A stretch of 64,000 nt of DNA from Agreia sp. Leaf210 (GCF_001421485.1 NZ_LMKK01000003.1:434001-498000), one strand, 5' to 3'. Counted from the stretch's first letter, positions 43,799 to 52,891 are shown. The notes: generated by a model not told the origin, from the letters alone. Numbers and translations are program-made.

Positions 43799-45519
43799 GT
43801 GCAGTCCCCAGCGAGCCGTCCGTCGACGAGTCGGACATCGTCTCGATCGTCGATCTGCGCGTGACCTTCGCCACCGACGGCGGTGCCGTACGCGCCGTCG
43901 ACGGTGTCTCGATCGCCGTTCGCCCGAGAGAGATCGTCGCGATCGTCGGCGAGAGCGGCAGCGGCAAGAGCGTGACCGCGAAGTCGATCCTCGGCCTCGT
44001 TCCGGCGACGGCAACCTCGTCGGGGTCGATCCTCTTGCGCAGCCGCGATCGCAGCCGCACCACCGACATCGTCGGAGCCAACTCCGGCACTCTGCGCGGT
44101 CTCCGCGGCGAAGACGTCGCGATGGTGTTCCAGGAACCGTCGACCGCCCTCAACCCCGTCTACACCGTCGGCTGGCAGATCGCCGAAGGTATCCGAGCGC
44201 ACGGTTCGGTGTCGCGCGCCGATGCCAAGAAGCAGGCCATCGACATCCTGCGTCGGGTAGGCATCCCCGACCCCGAGACCCGGGTCAACTACTACCCGCA
44301 CCAGTTCTCGGGCGGCCAGAAGCAGCGTGTGGTCATCGCCATGGCGCTGGTTCTGAATCCGGGCCTCATCGTCGCCGACGAGCCCACGACAGCGCTCGAC
44401 GTAACCGTGCAGGCGGAGATCCTCGATCTGCTGCGCCGCCTGCGCGACGAGTTCGACACCGCGATCGTGCTGATCACGCACAACATGGGCGTGGTCGCCG
44501 ACCTCGCCGATCGAGTCGTCGTGATGTACCAGGGCAAGGTCGTCGAAGAAGCTGATTCCCGCACCCTGTTCGCCTCACCCCAGGCCGACTATACGAAGCA
44601 GCTCCTCGCCGCTGTTCCGCACATCGGGCAAGGAGAGGCCCGTGCTGCCGTCCGAACTCAGGAGCGTCTGGACCGGGCGTCCTCGAGCACGCCCGTGGTG
44701 GCCGCTCGCGACCTGGTCATCGAGTACCCCGGGCGCCTCGGCCGCGGTGGTTTCCGTGCCGTGAACGGCGTGTCCTTCGAGATCAGAGAGGGAGAAGTCC
44801 TGGGTCTCGTGGGGGAGTCGGGCTCGGGAAAGACCACGATCGGCCGCGCGATCGCCGGCCTCTCGAAGGTCACAGGCGGGTCGCTGAACGTGCTCGGACG
44901 CGAGATGCTCGGCATCAAGGAACGCTCCTTCCGTAGTGCCCGGGTCGACATCGGCTTCGTGTTCCAAGACCCGGCGTCGAGCTTCAATCCTCTGCTCACC
45001 ATTGCGGAGTGCGTGGCCGAGCCGTTGGTCGTGCACGGACGGGCCGCAGACACCCGCGACGCTCGCGCACAGGTCGACGAGCTGCTCGAGGCCGTGCAGT
45101 TGCCCCGCGCATTCGGCGATCGGTACCCGCACGAGCTCAGCGGTGGTCAGAGGCAACGAGCGAGCCTGGCACGGTCGATCGCGTTGCGTCCGAAGCTACT
45201 CATCGCCGACGAGCCCACCAGCGCTCTCGACGTCTCGGTGCAGGCCCGGGTACTCGAGCTCTTCACCGAGTTGCAGAGGGAGTTCGGATTCGCGTCGCTC
45301 TTCATCAGTCACGACCTCGCGGTCGTCGACATGCTCGCCGACCGCATAGCGGTGCTCTACAAGGGTGAACTCGTCGAGGAGGGAACGGGCGCCGAGGTGC
45401 TGGGCTCTCCGCGTCACCCCTACACGCAGAGGCTTCTGGCGTCGCTTCCCGTTCCGGATCCGGTCGAACAGCAGACGAGGCGCGAGGCGCTCCACCGACT
45501 TCAGGCGGTCGACGGCTAG
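43795..45519 (+). CDS. fused double ABC ATPase (DppD-DppF type)
   Basis: This 574-residue protein contains two complete nucleotide-binding domains in one chain. The first has Walker A GESGSGKS (residues about 52-59), signature FSGGQKQR and Walker B LIVADEPT. The second (from about 300) has [17 protein letters not shown] and LLIADEPT. Each has a Q-loop ([22 protein letters not shown]) and a switch His (THNMG; SHDLA). It would supply both ATPases of the importer, so the extra ATPase gene downstream is not needed for a minimal transporter. Such fusions are common in actinobacteria. Confidence 0.95.
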   Translation: MSAVPSEPSVDESDIVSIVDLRVTFATDGGAVRAVDGVSIAVRPREIVAIVGESGSGKSVTAKSILGLVPATATSSGSILLRSRDRSRTTDIVGANSGTLRGLRGEDVAMVFQEPSTALNPVYTVGWQIAEGIRAHGSVSRADAKKQAIDILRRVGIPDPETRVNYYPHQFSGGQKQRVVIAMALVLNPGLIVADEPTTALDVTVQAEILDLLRRLRDEFDTAIVLITHNMGVVADLADRVVVMYQGKVVEEADSRTLFASPQADYTKQLLAAVPHIGQGEARAAVRTQERLDRASSSTPVVAARDLVIEYPGRLGRGGFRAVNGVSFEIREGEVLGLVGESGSGKTTIGRAIAGLSKVTGGSLNVLGREMLGIKERSFRSARVDIGFVFQDPASSFNPLLTIAECVAEPLVVHGRAADTRDARAQVDELLEAVQLPRAFGDRYPHELSGGQRQRASLARSIALRPKLLIADEPTSALDVSVQARVLELFTELQREFGFASLFISHDLAVVDMLADRIAVLYKGELVEEGTGAEVLGSPRHPYTQRLLASLPVPDPVEQQTRREALHRLQAVDG

Positions 45520-45530
45520 GGTCGGTATCC

Positions 45531-46343
45531 ATGAGCGAACGGATAATGACGGCGTCTGACGTCACGATCGAATATCCGGCACACAGCGTCAGCTCCGCGC
45601 ACACCGCGGTCAAGGGCTTCACGCTGAATGTCGACCCGGGCGAGATCATCGGCCTGGTGGGATCGAGTGGGTCAGGCAAGTCGACGATCGCCTCGGTGAT
45701 CTCCGGCTCGGCCGCGTTGGCGCCGTCTCGAGACGGTGCGCCTCGCATCGTCGGCGGGGCCCTCTCCGTGCTCGGCTACGACCTCAAACGCACCCGGGGT
45801 CGCAAACTCAGCAGACTCACGTTCGGCATCGGCCATCTCGCACAGGATGCCGGGTCTACCTTGACCTCGAACATGACGGTCGCCGAGATCATCGCCGAAC
45901 CGCTTTTTCTGCGCGACAAGCACTTCGATGCCAACGACGCCGGGCTTCGCGCGGCGACGCTCCTCGACAGCCTGCTGCTGCCCGTCGGAATGCTCAACAT
46001 GCTGCCGCACGAGCTCTCCAGCGGACAGCGACAGCGAGTGGCGGTCGCCCGGGCCCTGGTCATGGATCCGGTGTTCCTGGTCGCCGACGAGCCGACCGCA
46101 GGCATTGACGTCTCCGTTCGCGGACAGGTGGTCGATGTCATCGCCTCGCTCCAGCGCGACCGTGGGGCTAGCGCCATCATCATCAGCCATGACCTCGATG
46201 TACTTCGTCGCTCGGTGGACCGCATAGCCGTGCTCCACGAGGGCATGGTCGTGGGGCTCGGCACGATCGACGAGGTGCTCGAGGATCCTCACCACCCCTA
46301 CGTACAGGGGCTCGCCCGCACCGTCTCCGGCGACCAACGGTGA
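45531..46343 (+). CDS. additional ABC ATPase of the peptide importer cluster
   Basis: This 270-residue single ATPase domain has Walker A GSSGSGKST (about 43-51), signature LSSGQRQR, Walker B VFLVADEPT and switch SHDLD. The Q-loop region reads GHLAQDAGSTLTSN, where the usual VFQDP sequence is altered but the Gln is kept. It follows the double ATPase by 11 bp. The role of a third nucleotide-binding domain is unclear; it may replace one in a second complex or serve an unlinked permease. ATG 45531 and ATG 45546 are both possible starts. Confidence 0.88.
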   Translation: MSERIMTASDVTIEYPAHSVSSAHTAVKGFTLNVDPGEIIGLVGSSGSGKSTIASVISGSAALAPSRDGAPRIVGGALSVLGYDLKRTRGRKLSRLTFGIGHLAQDAGSTLTSNMTVAEIIAEPLFLRDKHFDANDAGLRAATLLDSLLLPVGMLNMLPHELSSGQRQRVAVARALVMDPVFLVADEPTAGIDVSVRGQVVDVIASLQRDRGASAIIISHDLDVLRRSVDRIAVLHEGMVVGLGTIDEVLEDPHHPYVQGLARTVSGDQR

Positions 46344-46363
46344 CCGCCGGATAGCATCGCAAG

Positions 46364-46730
46364 ATGCTCACCCTGGCCTTTCTTCGCCGCCTCCGTCATC
46401 GACGACACGCGCGGACTCATCGGCCGGGCGCAGTTCGATGCGATGAAGAATTCCGCCTTCGTCGTCGACATCGGTCGCGGTGATCTCGTCATCACCAACG
46501 CCCTCGTCGATGCACGTCAGAGCGGCAGTATCGCCTGGATCGCCCCGAATCTCATCGTCACGCCGCACAGCGCGGATGCTCCTACCATGACCCGGCCCCT
46601 TCCGACTCGGAGGGTGTTCGACATCACCCGGGCGTTCCTCGGCGGCGGGGGTGTTGACGGAGTTGTCGATCCAGTTGTGGGATACTGGTGGAGGTCGATG
46701 AGCGTGACAAAGGCATCGCCGAATAGGTGA
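46364..46730 (+). pseudogene. decayed D-2-hydroxyacid dehydrogenase
   Basis: A leaderless-type start remains (TAGCAT 46352-46357, 6 nt, ATG 46364), but that frame ends early. From about 46389 another frame gives VIDDTRGLIGRAQFDAMKNS, then VDIGRGDLV-NALVDARQSGSIA and LIVTPHSAD, and ends near GVVDPVVGYW. This is the C-terminal part of the NAD-binding domain of 2-hydroxyacid dehydrogenases. The GxGxxG half is missing, and about 20 residues including the catalytic Glu (GLDVxxxEP) are deleted between GSIA and WIAPN. The His remains. It lies between the ABC operon and tRNA-Asn. Confidence 0.7.
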
Positions 46731-46756
46731 TAGTGTAACTACGCTGTTTCCAGCAA

Positions 46757-46829
46757 TCCTCGATAGCTCAATTGGCAGAGCAGCCGGCTGTTAACCGGCA
46801 GGTTCTTGGTTCGAGTCCAAGTCGGGGAG
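46757..46829 (+). tRNA. tRNA-Asn (GTT)
   Basis: The acceptor arm TCCTCGA (46757-46763) pairs with TCGGGGA (46822-46828), and G is the discriminator. The anticodon loop is CTGTTAA with anticodon GTT, and GGTTCGAGTCC forms the T arm. CCA is not encoded. A strong terminator follows. Confidence 0.95.
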
Positions 46830-46831
46830 CG

Positions 46832-46870
46832 AAAAGGCCACCACGGGCTCCACCCCTGGTGGCCTTTTTT
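46832..46870 (+). terminator. tRNA-Asn terminator
   Basis: AAAAGGCCACCA (46832-46843) pairs with TGGTGGCCTTTT (46857-46868), with inner GGG/CCC pairs, ending in a run of six T. It is the clearest rho-independent terminator in the window. Confidence 0.9.
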
Positions 46871-46898
46871 CGTTCCCGAGCGCCCATAAAATAGAACG

Positions 46899-47213
46899 AT
46901 GAGCGATTCCTTCACATCGGCCGTGTCCGAGAATCCCCTCACGCTTCGGCGTCGCGCACGGCGTTTCATGGTCGGGGCGATCGTCACCTGGGTCGTCTTC
47001 CTCATCGTGGTCCTGGGCTCCGTCGCCGGGTCTGCAGTGTCGTCGTCTCAGAACGCCAGCGAGGTGAACGGGGCCGAGATCGCCGGAAGGATCATCGCCC
47101 TCATGCTGATGCTCGGCGTGCCGATCGTGCTCGGCGTTCTTCTCACCGTCAGGAGCTCCAGACTGTACAAGCGCGCGGCGGCGATCGAGCTCCGCGACGC
47201 GTCGTCGTACTGA
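46899..47213 (+). CDS. small two-helix membrane protein before azlC
   Basis: This 104-residue protein has a polar N-terminus with RRRARRF before helix 1 (about 24-46), a short polar loop (SSSQNASEVNGAE) and helix 2 (about 60-82), then a basic tail. I do not recognise a named family. TAAAAT at 46887-46892 is 6 nt before the ATG, so the message is probably leaderless. The azlC GTG follows directly after its stop, suggesting one operon with the branched-chain amino acid exporter. Confidence 0.78.
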   Translation: MSDSFTSAVSENPLTLRRRARRFMVGAIVTWVVFLIVVLGSVAGSAVSSSQNASEVNGAEIAGRIIALMLMLGVPIVLGVLLTVRSSRLYKRAAAIELRDASSY

Positions 47214-47963
47214 GTGTCGCCTCGTCCGCGCAGCCACGTGGGCGCCCGAAGCGCTGACGACACACGCGCCTACCGTGCCGCCCTCGCCGTCGGATTGCCG
47301 ACGGCGGCCTACGGAGTCTCGTTCGGTGCGCTCGCCACGGTGGGTGCCGGCTTGGACATCTGGCAGACGATGATCTTGAGCCTGGTGATGTTCACGGGCG
47401 GCTCCCAATTCGCCCTTGTGGGTGTTCTCGCCTCCGGCGGTCTGTCCGCGTGGCCGTCGGCCGTCGCGTCGGCCGCACTGCTCGGCTCGCGGAACGCCGT
47501 CTACGCGATCCGGATGTCGCCCGTCATCGGACGAGGCTTTCTACGCCGGGCGGCTGCGGCCCATCTGACGATCGACGAGTCGACGGCCGTCTCGAGCGCT
47601 CAGGGCTCGCTGCGTGCCCAGAGAATCGGCTTCTGGGCGACGGGACTCGTCGTCTACGTCGGATGGAACCTCACCACCCTCCTCGGCGCCGTGATCGGCG
47701 ACCTGCTCGGCGATGTCAGCGCCTACGGACTCGATGCGGCCGCCGCCGCCGCGTTCCTCGGCCTCCTCTGGCCACGGTTGGCCAAGCTGCAGGCTCAGGC
47801 CGTGGCCGTGGCTGCGGGGTTCGTGGCCGCGATCCTGACGCCGGTTCTGATGCCGGGGCTACCCGTCCTCGTCGCCGCCCTCGTCGCCGTGGTGTTCGGA
47901 GCGACGAACTGGCTCGGATCGGGACGGCGCGCGTCTGGCAACCGGACGGGGGAGGAGTCATGA
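47214..47963 (+). CDS. azlC: AzlC family branched-chain amino acid exporter subunit
   Basis: This 249-residue protein has about seven helices and the AzlC motif pattern: GLPTAAYGVSFGALA near the N-terminus, LVMFTGGSQFALVGVL, SRNAVYAIRMSP, and TIDESTAVSS. With AzlD it exports branched-chain amino acids and analogues such as azaleucine (BrnFE type in corynebacteria). The GTG start directly follows the stop of the small membrane protein, and its TGA overlaps the azlD ATG. Confidence 0.92.
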   Translation: MSPRPRSHVGARSADDTRAYRAALAVGLPTAAYGVSFGALATVGAGLDIWQTMILSLVMFTGGSQFALVGVLASGGLSAWPSAVASAALLGSRNAVYAIRMSPVIGRGFLRRAAAAHLTIDESTAVSSAQGSLRAQRIGFWATGLVVYVGWNLTTLLGAVIGDLLGDVSAYGLDAAAAAAFLGLLWPRLAKLQAQAVAVAAGFVAAILTPVLMPGLPVLVAALVAVVFGATNWLGSGRRASGNRTGEES

Positions 47964-48265
47964 CAGCATGGCACGTCGTGCTTCTGGCCTCGATCATCTG
48001 CTTCGGCTTGAAGAGCCTCGGCTATCTTGTGCCGGCGCGTCTCATCGAGCGCCCCACACCGGCGCGCATGGTCGACCTGCTCACGGTCGCCCTGCTGGCG
48101 GCACTCATCTCGCTGCAGACCTTCGCCCAGGGGCAGCAGCTTCAGCTCGACGCTCGAGTGCCCGCGGTCCTCATGGCCGCCGTCCTCTTCGCCCTGCGCG
48201 TGCCGTTCATCGTGGTGGTCGTCGCCGCGGCGGCCGTCGCGGCCGGCATCCGGGCCCTCAGCTGA
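47960..48265 (+). CDS. azlD: AzlD family exporter subunit
   Basis: This 101-residue protein has four helices and matches AzlD/BrnE: an N-terminal helix, ICFGLKSLGYLVPARLIERP (the conserved K-LGY segment), a central helix with LLTVALLAALISLQTF, and a C-terminal hydrophobic pair (VPAVLMAAVLFALRVPFIVVVV). It starts at an ATG overlapping the azlC TGA and works as the small subunit of the same exporter. It is convergent with def, only 13 bp apart. Confidence 0.92.
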   Translation: MTAWHVVLLASIICFGLKSLGYLVPARLIERPTPARMVDLLTVALLAALISLQTFAQGQQLQLDARVPAVLMAAVLFALRVPFIVVVVAAAAVAAGIRALS

Positions 48266-48278
48266 CGCCGCGGCCTCG

Positions 48279-48845
48279 TTACGCGTCGAGGTCGTCGACC
48301 CCGGGCATCCAGCTGCTGCCGGGCTCGGTCCAGCCCCGCTTGCGCGCGATCTTCGAAGCTCGTCGTCCGTAGATGAACTCGAGACGGTCGACGTACAGGA
48401 TGCCGCCCAGGTGATCGAACTCGTGCTGGAAGATGCGGGCGAGCCACCCGCTCGCGGCGATCTCGAACGGCTTCTGATCGAGATCGACGGCACGCAGCAG
48501 AGCGTCCGTCGACCGCACGAGAGGAAAGCGCTCACCGGGAAACGAGAGACACCCTTCGGCGTCGGAATCCTCGTCGCTCTCGGCGACGGGCGGCGGACTG
48601 ATCAGCAGAACCGGGTTGATGGCGACACCGCGGTGCTCCACGTCGTCGTCGTCGACCCACCCGTAGGTGAAGAGCCGCAGCGGCACACCGACCTGCGGCG
48701 CGGCCAGACCGACGCCGGGCGCGGCATCCATCGTCTCGAACATGTCGGCGACCAGCTGGCGCAGTGTGTCGTCGAAGACCGTGACGTCAGATGCGGGGGA
48801 GTGGAGAACGGGGTCTCCAGAGATTCGAATCGGGAGAACAGCCAT
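48279..48845 (-). CDS. def: peptide deformylase
   Basis: This 188-residue metalloenzyme removes the N-formyl group from new proteins. All three motifs are present: GVGLAAPQVG (44-53), EGCLSFPGE with metal ligand Cys99, and HEFDHL with His141, Glu142 and His145. The segment DEDSDAEGC is a longer acidic loop than usual before motif 2. TAGGCT lies 6 nt before the ATG on the minus strand, back to back with the EamA gene. In a genome with many leaderless mRNAs, formyl-Met starts at the exact 5' end. Confidence 0.97.
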   Translation of the reverse strand: MAVLPIRISGDPVLHSPASDVTVFDDTLRQLVADMFETMDAAPGVGLAAPQVGVPLRLFTYGWVDDDDVEHRGVAINPVLLISPPPVAESDEDSDAEGCLSFPGERFPLVRSTDALLRAVDLDQKPFEIAASGWLARIFQHEFDHLGGILYVDRLEFIYGRRASKIARKRGWTEPGSSWMPGVDDLDA

Positions 48846-48887
48846 TCGCTAAGCCTATCGGCGCGGTCGTCAGGGTAATCTCGGGGG
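48846..48887. promoter_or_regulatory. divergent leaderless promoters, def/EamA
   Basis: Minus strand TAGGCT (48857-48852), 6 nt, ATG 48845. Plus strand TAATCT (48876-48881), 6 nt, GTG 48888. Two leaderless starts share 42 bp. Confidence 0.55.
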
Positions 48888-49805
48888 GTGCCTCCCGAAC
48901 TCACCGACATTCAGGACCAGTTCGCTCTCGATCCGGCTCAGTTCATCGGCATTCCGATCGCGATCGTCGGTGCCGTCTTCCTGAGCCTCGGCGCGCAGTT
49001 CCAGTCTCGCGGAGTGGCCAAGGTCGAAGCGAAGACCAATCTCTCCGGCTCGAGCGGCCTGAACCTGGCCCAGCTGTGGTCGTTGCTCTCGCGGCCGTCC
49101 TGGGTCTTCGGCACCCTGATGCTCGGACTCGCGGTCGTCTTCCAACTCACGAGCCTCGGCTTCTCTCCCATCATCGTCGTGCAGCCGCTCGGCGTCGTCG
49201 CGCTCGTCATGACCGCCTTCCTCAACGCCAGGCTCAGCAAGGTCAATCTCGACCGCAAGTCGATCCTGTCGATCGTGCTGTGCGTGGGAGGCGTGTTCCT
49301 GTTCGTGGTGTTGGCGGCGTTCACGGCTCGGGATCGCCCGATCACCGAGGTGCAACTCACCGTCATCCTCGTGATCCTTGCGGTCGTTCTGCTGGTCTTC
49401 GGCGCGGGCTTCATCGTGTTCCGCCGTAGAGTCCGTGCGATCGGCTACATCATCGGTGCCGGCGTGCTCTACGGGTTCGTGGCGACCCTCGCGAAGGTCG
49501 TCATCAAGCGGTTACAGCAGGGCGACTTCGAGTGGCTCACGCTCGTCTGCGTCGCCGGACTCGTCGCCGCATTCGCCCTCGGCGGCTACTTCGTGCAGAC
49601 GGCCTATTCCTCTGGTCCGCCCGATCTCGTCGTCGCCGGCCTCACCGTCGTCGATCCACTCATAGCCGTCGCCATCGGCATCCTCGTGCTCGGCGAGGCG
49701 GCTCAGGCGCCGTGGTGGGCGATGATCGGCTACGTCATCACCGGCGCGATCGCCATCGTCGGGGTCTTCGGGCTCGCCCGCTACCACCCGCAGATCGAGC
49801 GCTAA
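48888..49805 (+). CDS. DMT superfamily (EamA-like) transporter
   Basis: This 305-residue protein has about nine to ten helices in two repeated EamA-like halves (about 12-140 and 160-300). GLAVVFQLTSLGFSPIIVVQPLGVVALVMTAFLNA and SGPPDLVVAGLTVVDPLIAVAIGILVLGE are the matching helix-loop-helix motifs of each half. A GTG starts the gene with TAATCT 6 nt upstream. Substrates in this superfamily range from amino acids to nucleotide sugars and magnesium. No clue is given by neighbours beyond the glycosyltransferase 68 bp downstream. Confidence 0.85.
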   Translation: MPPELTDIQDQFALDPAQFIGIPIAIVGAVFLSLGAQFQSRGVAKVEAKTNLSGSSGLNLAQLWSLLSRPSWVFGTLMLGLAVVFQLTSLGFSPIIVVQPLGVVALVMTAFLNARLSKVNLDRKSILSIVLCVGGVFLFVVLAAFTARDRPITEVQLTVILVILAVVLLVFGAGFIVFRRRVRAIGYIIGAGVLYGFVATLAKVVIKRLQQGDFEWLTLVCVAGLVAAFALGGYFVQTAYSSGPPDLVVAGLTVVDPLIAVAIGILVLGEAAQAPWWAMIGYVITGAIAIVGVFGLARYHPQIER

Positions 49806-49873
49806 GGTAGTTTGTCCTCCGAGCCCCGCTCAGGGCCTCGTACCTCCCCGTCTCTCAACAGAAGGTTCATTCC

Positions 49874-51133
49874 GTGTCAGATTCCTCCGACCCACGTCCC
49901 GCCTCGGCGGAGGTGCCGTCGACGGCTTCCTCCGAACGGCCCCTTCGCATCGTCATCGGTGCCGACACCTTCTCTCCCGACGTCAACGGATCCGCTCGAT
50001 TTTCCGAGCGTCTCGCGTCGGGCATGGCGTCCCGGGGGCACGACGTCCACGTCGTGGCTCCAGCGGCATCCAAGAAGCACGGCACCTGGACCGAGACGTA
50101 CGACGGTCACGCCATCACCGTGCATCGCCTGCGCAGCTGGCGCTGGTACCCGCATGACTGGCTCCGCTTCGCGTTGCCCTGGGTCATCAACCAGAACAGC
50201 GCCAAGATCCTCGACGCGGTCAAGCCCGACGTCGTGCACTTCCAGTCGCACATCATCGTGGGTCGCGGACTGTCGATCGAGGCCGAGAAGCGCAACATCC
50301 ATATCGTGGGTACCAACCACTTCATGCCCGAGAACCTCCTCGAGTTCACCCTGTTGCCGAAGTCGTGGCAGGACTGGGCAGTAGGGCTCGCATGGAAGGC
50401 GGCCAAGCGCACCTTCGGCAGAGCCAGCGCGATCACGACGCCGACGAGACGGGCGGCCGAGTTCCTCGAGAAGTCCACCGGGCTCACCAACGTCTACTCG
50501 ATCTCCTGCGGAATCAACGCCGACAACTACACGCCCGATTTCACGGTCCGTCCGAAGAACCGGATCCTCTTCGTCGGCCGAGTCACCGGCGAGAAGCAGA
50601 TCGACGTGCTGTTGAAGGCCATGACGTTGCTGCCCGCAGATCTCGACGCGCAGTTGGAGATCGTCGGCGGTGGCGATCTGAAGAAGAGCCTCGAGTCGAT
50701 GGCCGTCACCCTGGGTATCGCAGATCGCGTCACCTTCACGGGGTACGTCACCGAGCAGGAACTACGCGACGCCTACACGCGTGCGACCGTCTTCGCCATG
50801 CCCTCCATCGCCGAATTGCAGAGCATCGCGACGATGGAGGCGATGGCGTCGGGCTTGCCGGTCGTGGCCGCCGATGCGATGGCCCTTCCCCATCTCGTGC
50901 GCGACGGAGAGAACGGACACCTGTTCGCTCCCGGCGACGCGCAGCAGATGGCCGACCGGCTCACCGACATCCTCACGCTCCCTCAAGACGAACTCGATGT
51001 CTTCAAGAACGCATCGCTTCGCCTCATCGCCGCCCACGACATCCAGCGCACCCTGAGCACATTCGAGAAGCTCTACCGAGGAGAGGTCGTCACAGACCCG
51101 CTCATCGTCTCGCCGAGTGCGTCGCACGAATAG
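49874..51133 (+). CDS. GT4 family glycosyltransferase
   Basis: This 419-residue glycosyltransferase has the GT-B fold. The N-terminal acceptor domain has IGADTFSPDVNGSARFSERLASGMASRGHDVHVVAP. The C-terminal nucleotide-sugar domain has NRILFVGRVTGEKQIDVLLKAM and the E-x7-E motif PSIAELQSIATMEAMASGLPVVAADA. It resembles lipid glycosyltransferases (diacylglycerol glucosyltransferase or phosphatidylinositol mannosyltransferase types), so glycolipid synthesis at the inner membrane face is plausible. The GTG start has GAAGG upstream. An Ala/Ser-rich leader of about 22 residues precedes the fold. Confidence 0.9.
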   Translation: MSDSSDPRPASAEVPSTASSERPLRIVIGADTFSPDVNGSARFSERLASGMASRGHDVHVVAPAASKKHGTWTETYDGHAITVHRLRSWRWYPHDWLRFALPWVINQNSAKILDAVKPDVVHFQSHIIVGRGLSIEAEKRNIHIVGTNHFMPENLLEFTLLPKSWQDWAVGLAWKAAKRTFGRASAITTPTRRAAEFLEKSTGLTNVYSISCGINADNYTPDFTVRPKNRILFVGRVTGEKQIDVLLKAMTLLPADLDAQLEIVGGGDLKKSLESMAVTLGIADRVTFTGYVTEQELRDAYTRATVFAMPSIAELQSIATMEAMASGLPVVAADAMALPHLVRDGENGHLFAPGDAQQMADRLTDILTLPQDELDVFKNASLRLIAAHDIQRTLSTFEKLYRGEVVTDPLIVSPSASHE

Positions 51134-51188
51134 CGGTAATGTGGTGAGTCGGTATCCGGTCTGAGCTCGTCAGACGCACGGGCCGCAG

Positions 51189-51262
51189 GGGGCGTTAGCT
51201 CAGCCGGTTAGAGCAGCGGACTCATAATCCGTCGGTCGTGGGTTCAAGTCCCACACGCCCTA
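51189..51262 (+). tRNA. tRNA with CAT anticodon (Met elongator or Ile2)
   Basis: The acceptor GGGGCGT (51189-51195) pairs with ACGCCCT (51255-51261) including a G1-U72 pair, with discriminator A and CCC rather than CCA after it. The anticodon loop CTCATAA reads CAT. GTGGG-TTCAAGT-CCCAC is the T arm. G1-U72 resembles actinobacterial elongator tRNA-Met, but tRNA-Ile2 (lysidine-modified) cannot be excluded by eye. Confidence 0.93.
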
Positions 51263-51284
51263 CCCCGCGAGAAGTCTGAGCAGG

Positions 51285-51318
51285 GGGCCGCCCCGCGTAT
51301 GCGGGACGGCCCTTCTTT
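51285..51318. terminator. tRNA/flotillin terminator
   Basis: GGGCCG-C-CCCGC (51285-51296 region) pairs with GCGGG-A-CGGCCC (51301-51312) around GTAT, with one internal mismatch, followed by TTCTTT. It separates the tRNA from the convergent flotillin gene. Confidence 0.75.
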
Positions 51319-51334
51319 CACCCGGCGTCGCTGC

Positions 51335-52891
51335 TCACTGCGCGCTTGGCGCGGCGGGGGTCGGGGGAGCGGTCGCGGCCATGCCCTCGCCGATGCCTCG
51401 CCCGACAGCCTGTCCCTGAAGGATCGACGCGAGATCGAGACCCGTCGCCGCGCTGACGGTGTCGAAGACCGACTTCAATGCTTTCGCACTGTCCGCGCCG
51501 ACGAGATTCGAGGCTCCGTCGTCGCTCGACCCGCCGACGATCGACACGCTTCCTATCGCCGAGTATCCCTTCGCGAACTCGGCCATGATCGACGGCAGCA
51601 CGTCGAGAACGCGCTGCGAGAGGAAGGCCTCCTGATTCGAGGCGATGGCCTTGGCTTCCGCTTCGAGTGCACCAGCGCGGGCGTCACCTTCAGCTCGGAT
51701 GGCGTCAGCCTCGGCATTGGCGCGCAGGCGCCGCGCCTCGGACTCCGCCTCGGCCTGTGCACGAAGGGCACTCGCCTCACCGGTCGCCTTGGCGACCGCG
51801 GCCGCTGCCTCACCGTCGGCTCGGGCCTTGTCTGCCTGCGCCTGCTGCTCGGCGATACGGGTACGCGCTTCTGCCTGCTTGACCTGCTCGATGGCCGCAG
51901 CCTCTGCTGCCCGCTCGCGGGTATACAGGTCTGCCTGCGCACGTGTCTCCGCCTCGTATCGCTGAGCATCGGCGACACGCTTCACGTCGGCATCCAATTG
52001 GGCTTGACGGTTCTCTGCCTGCTGCTGGAGAACGGCCTGCTGCGCCTGCTCGCGGGCGAGGTTCTCGGCCTGTTCCGCCTCGGCCCGAGCGCGGCCGATG
52101 CCGGCATTGGAGTTGGCCGTGTTGGTGTCGAGGCCGGTCTGCTCGACGAGGTTGGCCTCCTTGTTGGCGATGTTCTTCTGGTTGATGGCCCGATCGGCGT
52201 TGGTCTGCGAGATCTCTGCAGCCTGGCGTTTCGCCTGGATCTCCGGAGCGCCGAGCGACTGGATGTAGCCGACCTTGTCGGTGATGCCCTTGATCTGGAA
52301 CGAGTCCAGGATCAGTCCCTGCTCAGCGAGCTCCTGAGACACGTCGGCCGCGATCTGATCCGAGAACTTCTTTCGCTCTCGCATGAGTTCGACAACCGAC
52401 AGGGTCGCGACGATTCCACGCAGCGCGCCTTCCAGCTGCTCGGTGGTGAACTGCTCGATCGCGGCGTCCTGCGAGGCGAAGCGCTCAGCCGCGCGTCGCA
52501 CCAGCAGGGGATCGGATCCGATCTTCACGATGGCCACACCGTCGACGTTCAACGTCACGCTGTCGAGCGATTGGGCCTCAGCGTTCAAGGAGACCTGACG
52601 AGAGCGAAGCGAGATGATCTCGTGGCGCTGAGTGATCGGGTTGACGAGCGACTTACCGTTGACGATGACCGTAACGGGCGACTCGGACATCTCGTCGCGG
52701 CTCGAACCGTCGGCGCTCAAGACGGCGAGCTGAACTTTCTGCTTTCGGCCCGAGATGACAAGGGCCTCGTCCGCTCGAGCCACTTTGATCCAGCTGCGTG
52801 CAAACAGCAACAGCACGAGAACCACCACGACAGCGACGACGAGTGCAATCCCGGCGATGACGAGGATTCCGACGATTTCGGCGTTGTCCAT
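51335..52891 (-). CDS. flotillin-like SPFH protein
   Basis: This 518-residue protein has one N-terminal membrane helix (about 8-32), an SPFH/band 7 domain (about 33-210, with QVSLNAEAQSLDSVTLNVDGVAIVKIG) and a long Ala/Glu/Gln coiled-coil (about 215-420) in which AEA/QAEA patterns repeat. A Gly/Ser-rich C-terminus (IGSVSIVGGSSDDG) follows. Flotillins scaffold membrane microdomains, as FloT/YuaG does in Bacillus. No NfeD-type partner gene adjoins it here. AGAGAGG precedes the ATG. It stands alone between a tRNA and an unknown gene. Confidence 0.93.
   Translation of the reverse strand: MDNAEIVGILVIAGIALVVAVVVVLVLLLFARSWIKVARADEALVISGRKQKVQLAVLSADGSSRDEMSESPVTVIVNGKSLVNPITQRHEIISLRSRQVSLNAEAQSLDSVTLNVDGVAIVKIGSDPLLVRRAAERFASQDAAIEQFTTEQLEGALRGIVATLSVVELMRERKKFSDQIAADVSQELAEQGLILDSFQIKGITDKVGYIQSLGAPEIQAKRQAAEISQTNADRAINQKNIANKEANLVEQTGLDTNTANSNAGIGRARAEAEQAENLAREQAQQAVLQQQAENRQAQLDADVKRVADAQRYEAETRAQADLYTRERAAEAAAIEQVKQAEARTRIAEQQAQADKARADGEAAAAVAKATGEASALRAQAEAESEARRLRANAEADAIRAEGDARAGALEAEAKAIASNQEAFLSQRVLDVLPSIMAEFAKGYSAIGSVSIVGGSSDDGASNLVGADSAKALKSVFDTVSAATGLDLASILQGQAVGRGIGEGMAATAPPTPAAPSAQ

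Noticed and set aside
46757-51262. tRNA genes as integration sites of a mobile element
   Set aside because: No integrase, direct repeat of the tRNA 3' end or foreign composition was seen beside either tRNA; the genes between them are ordinary housekeeping and transport genes.
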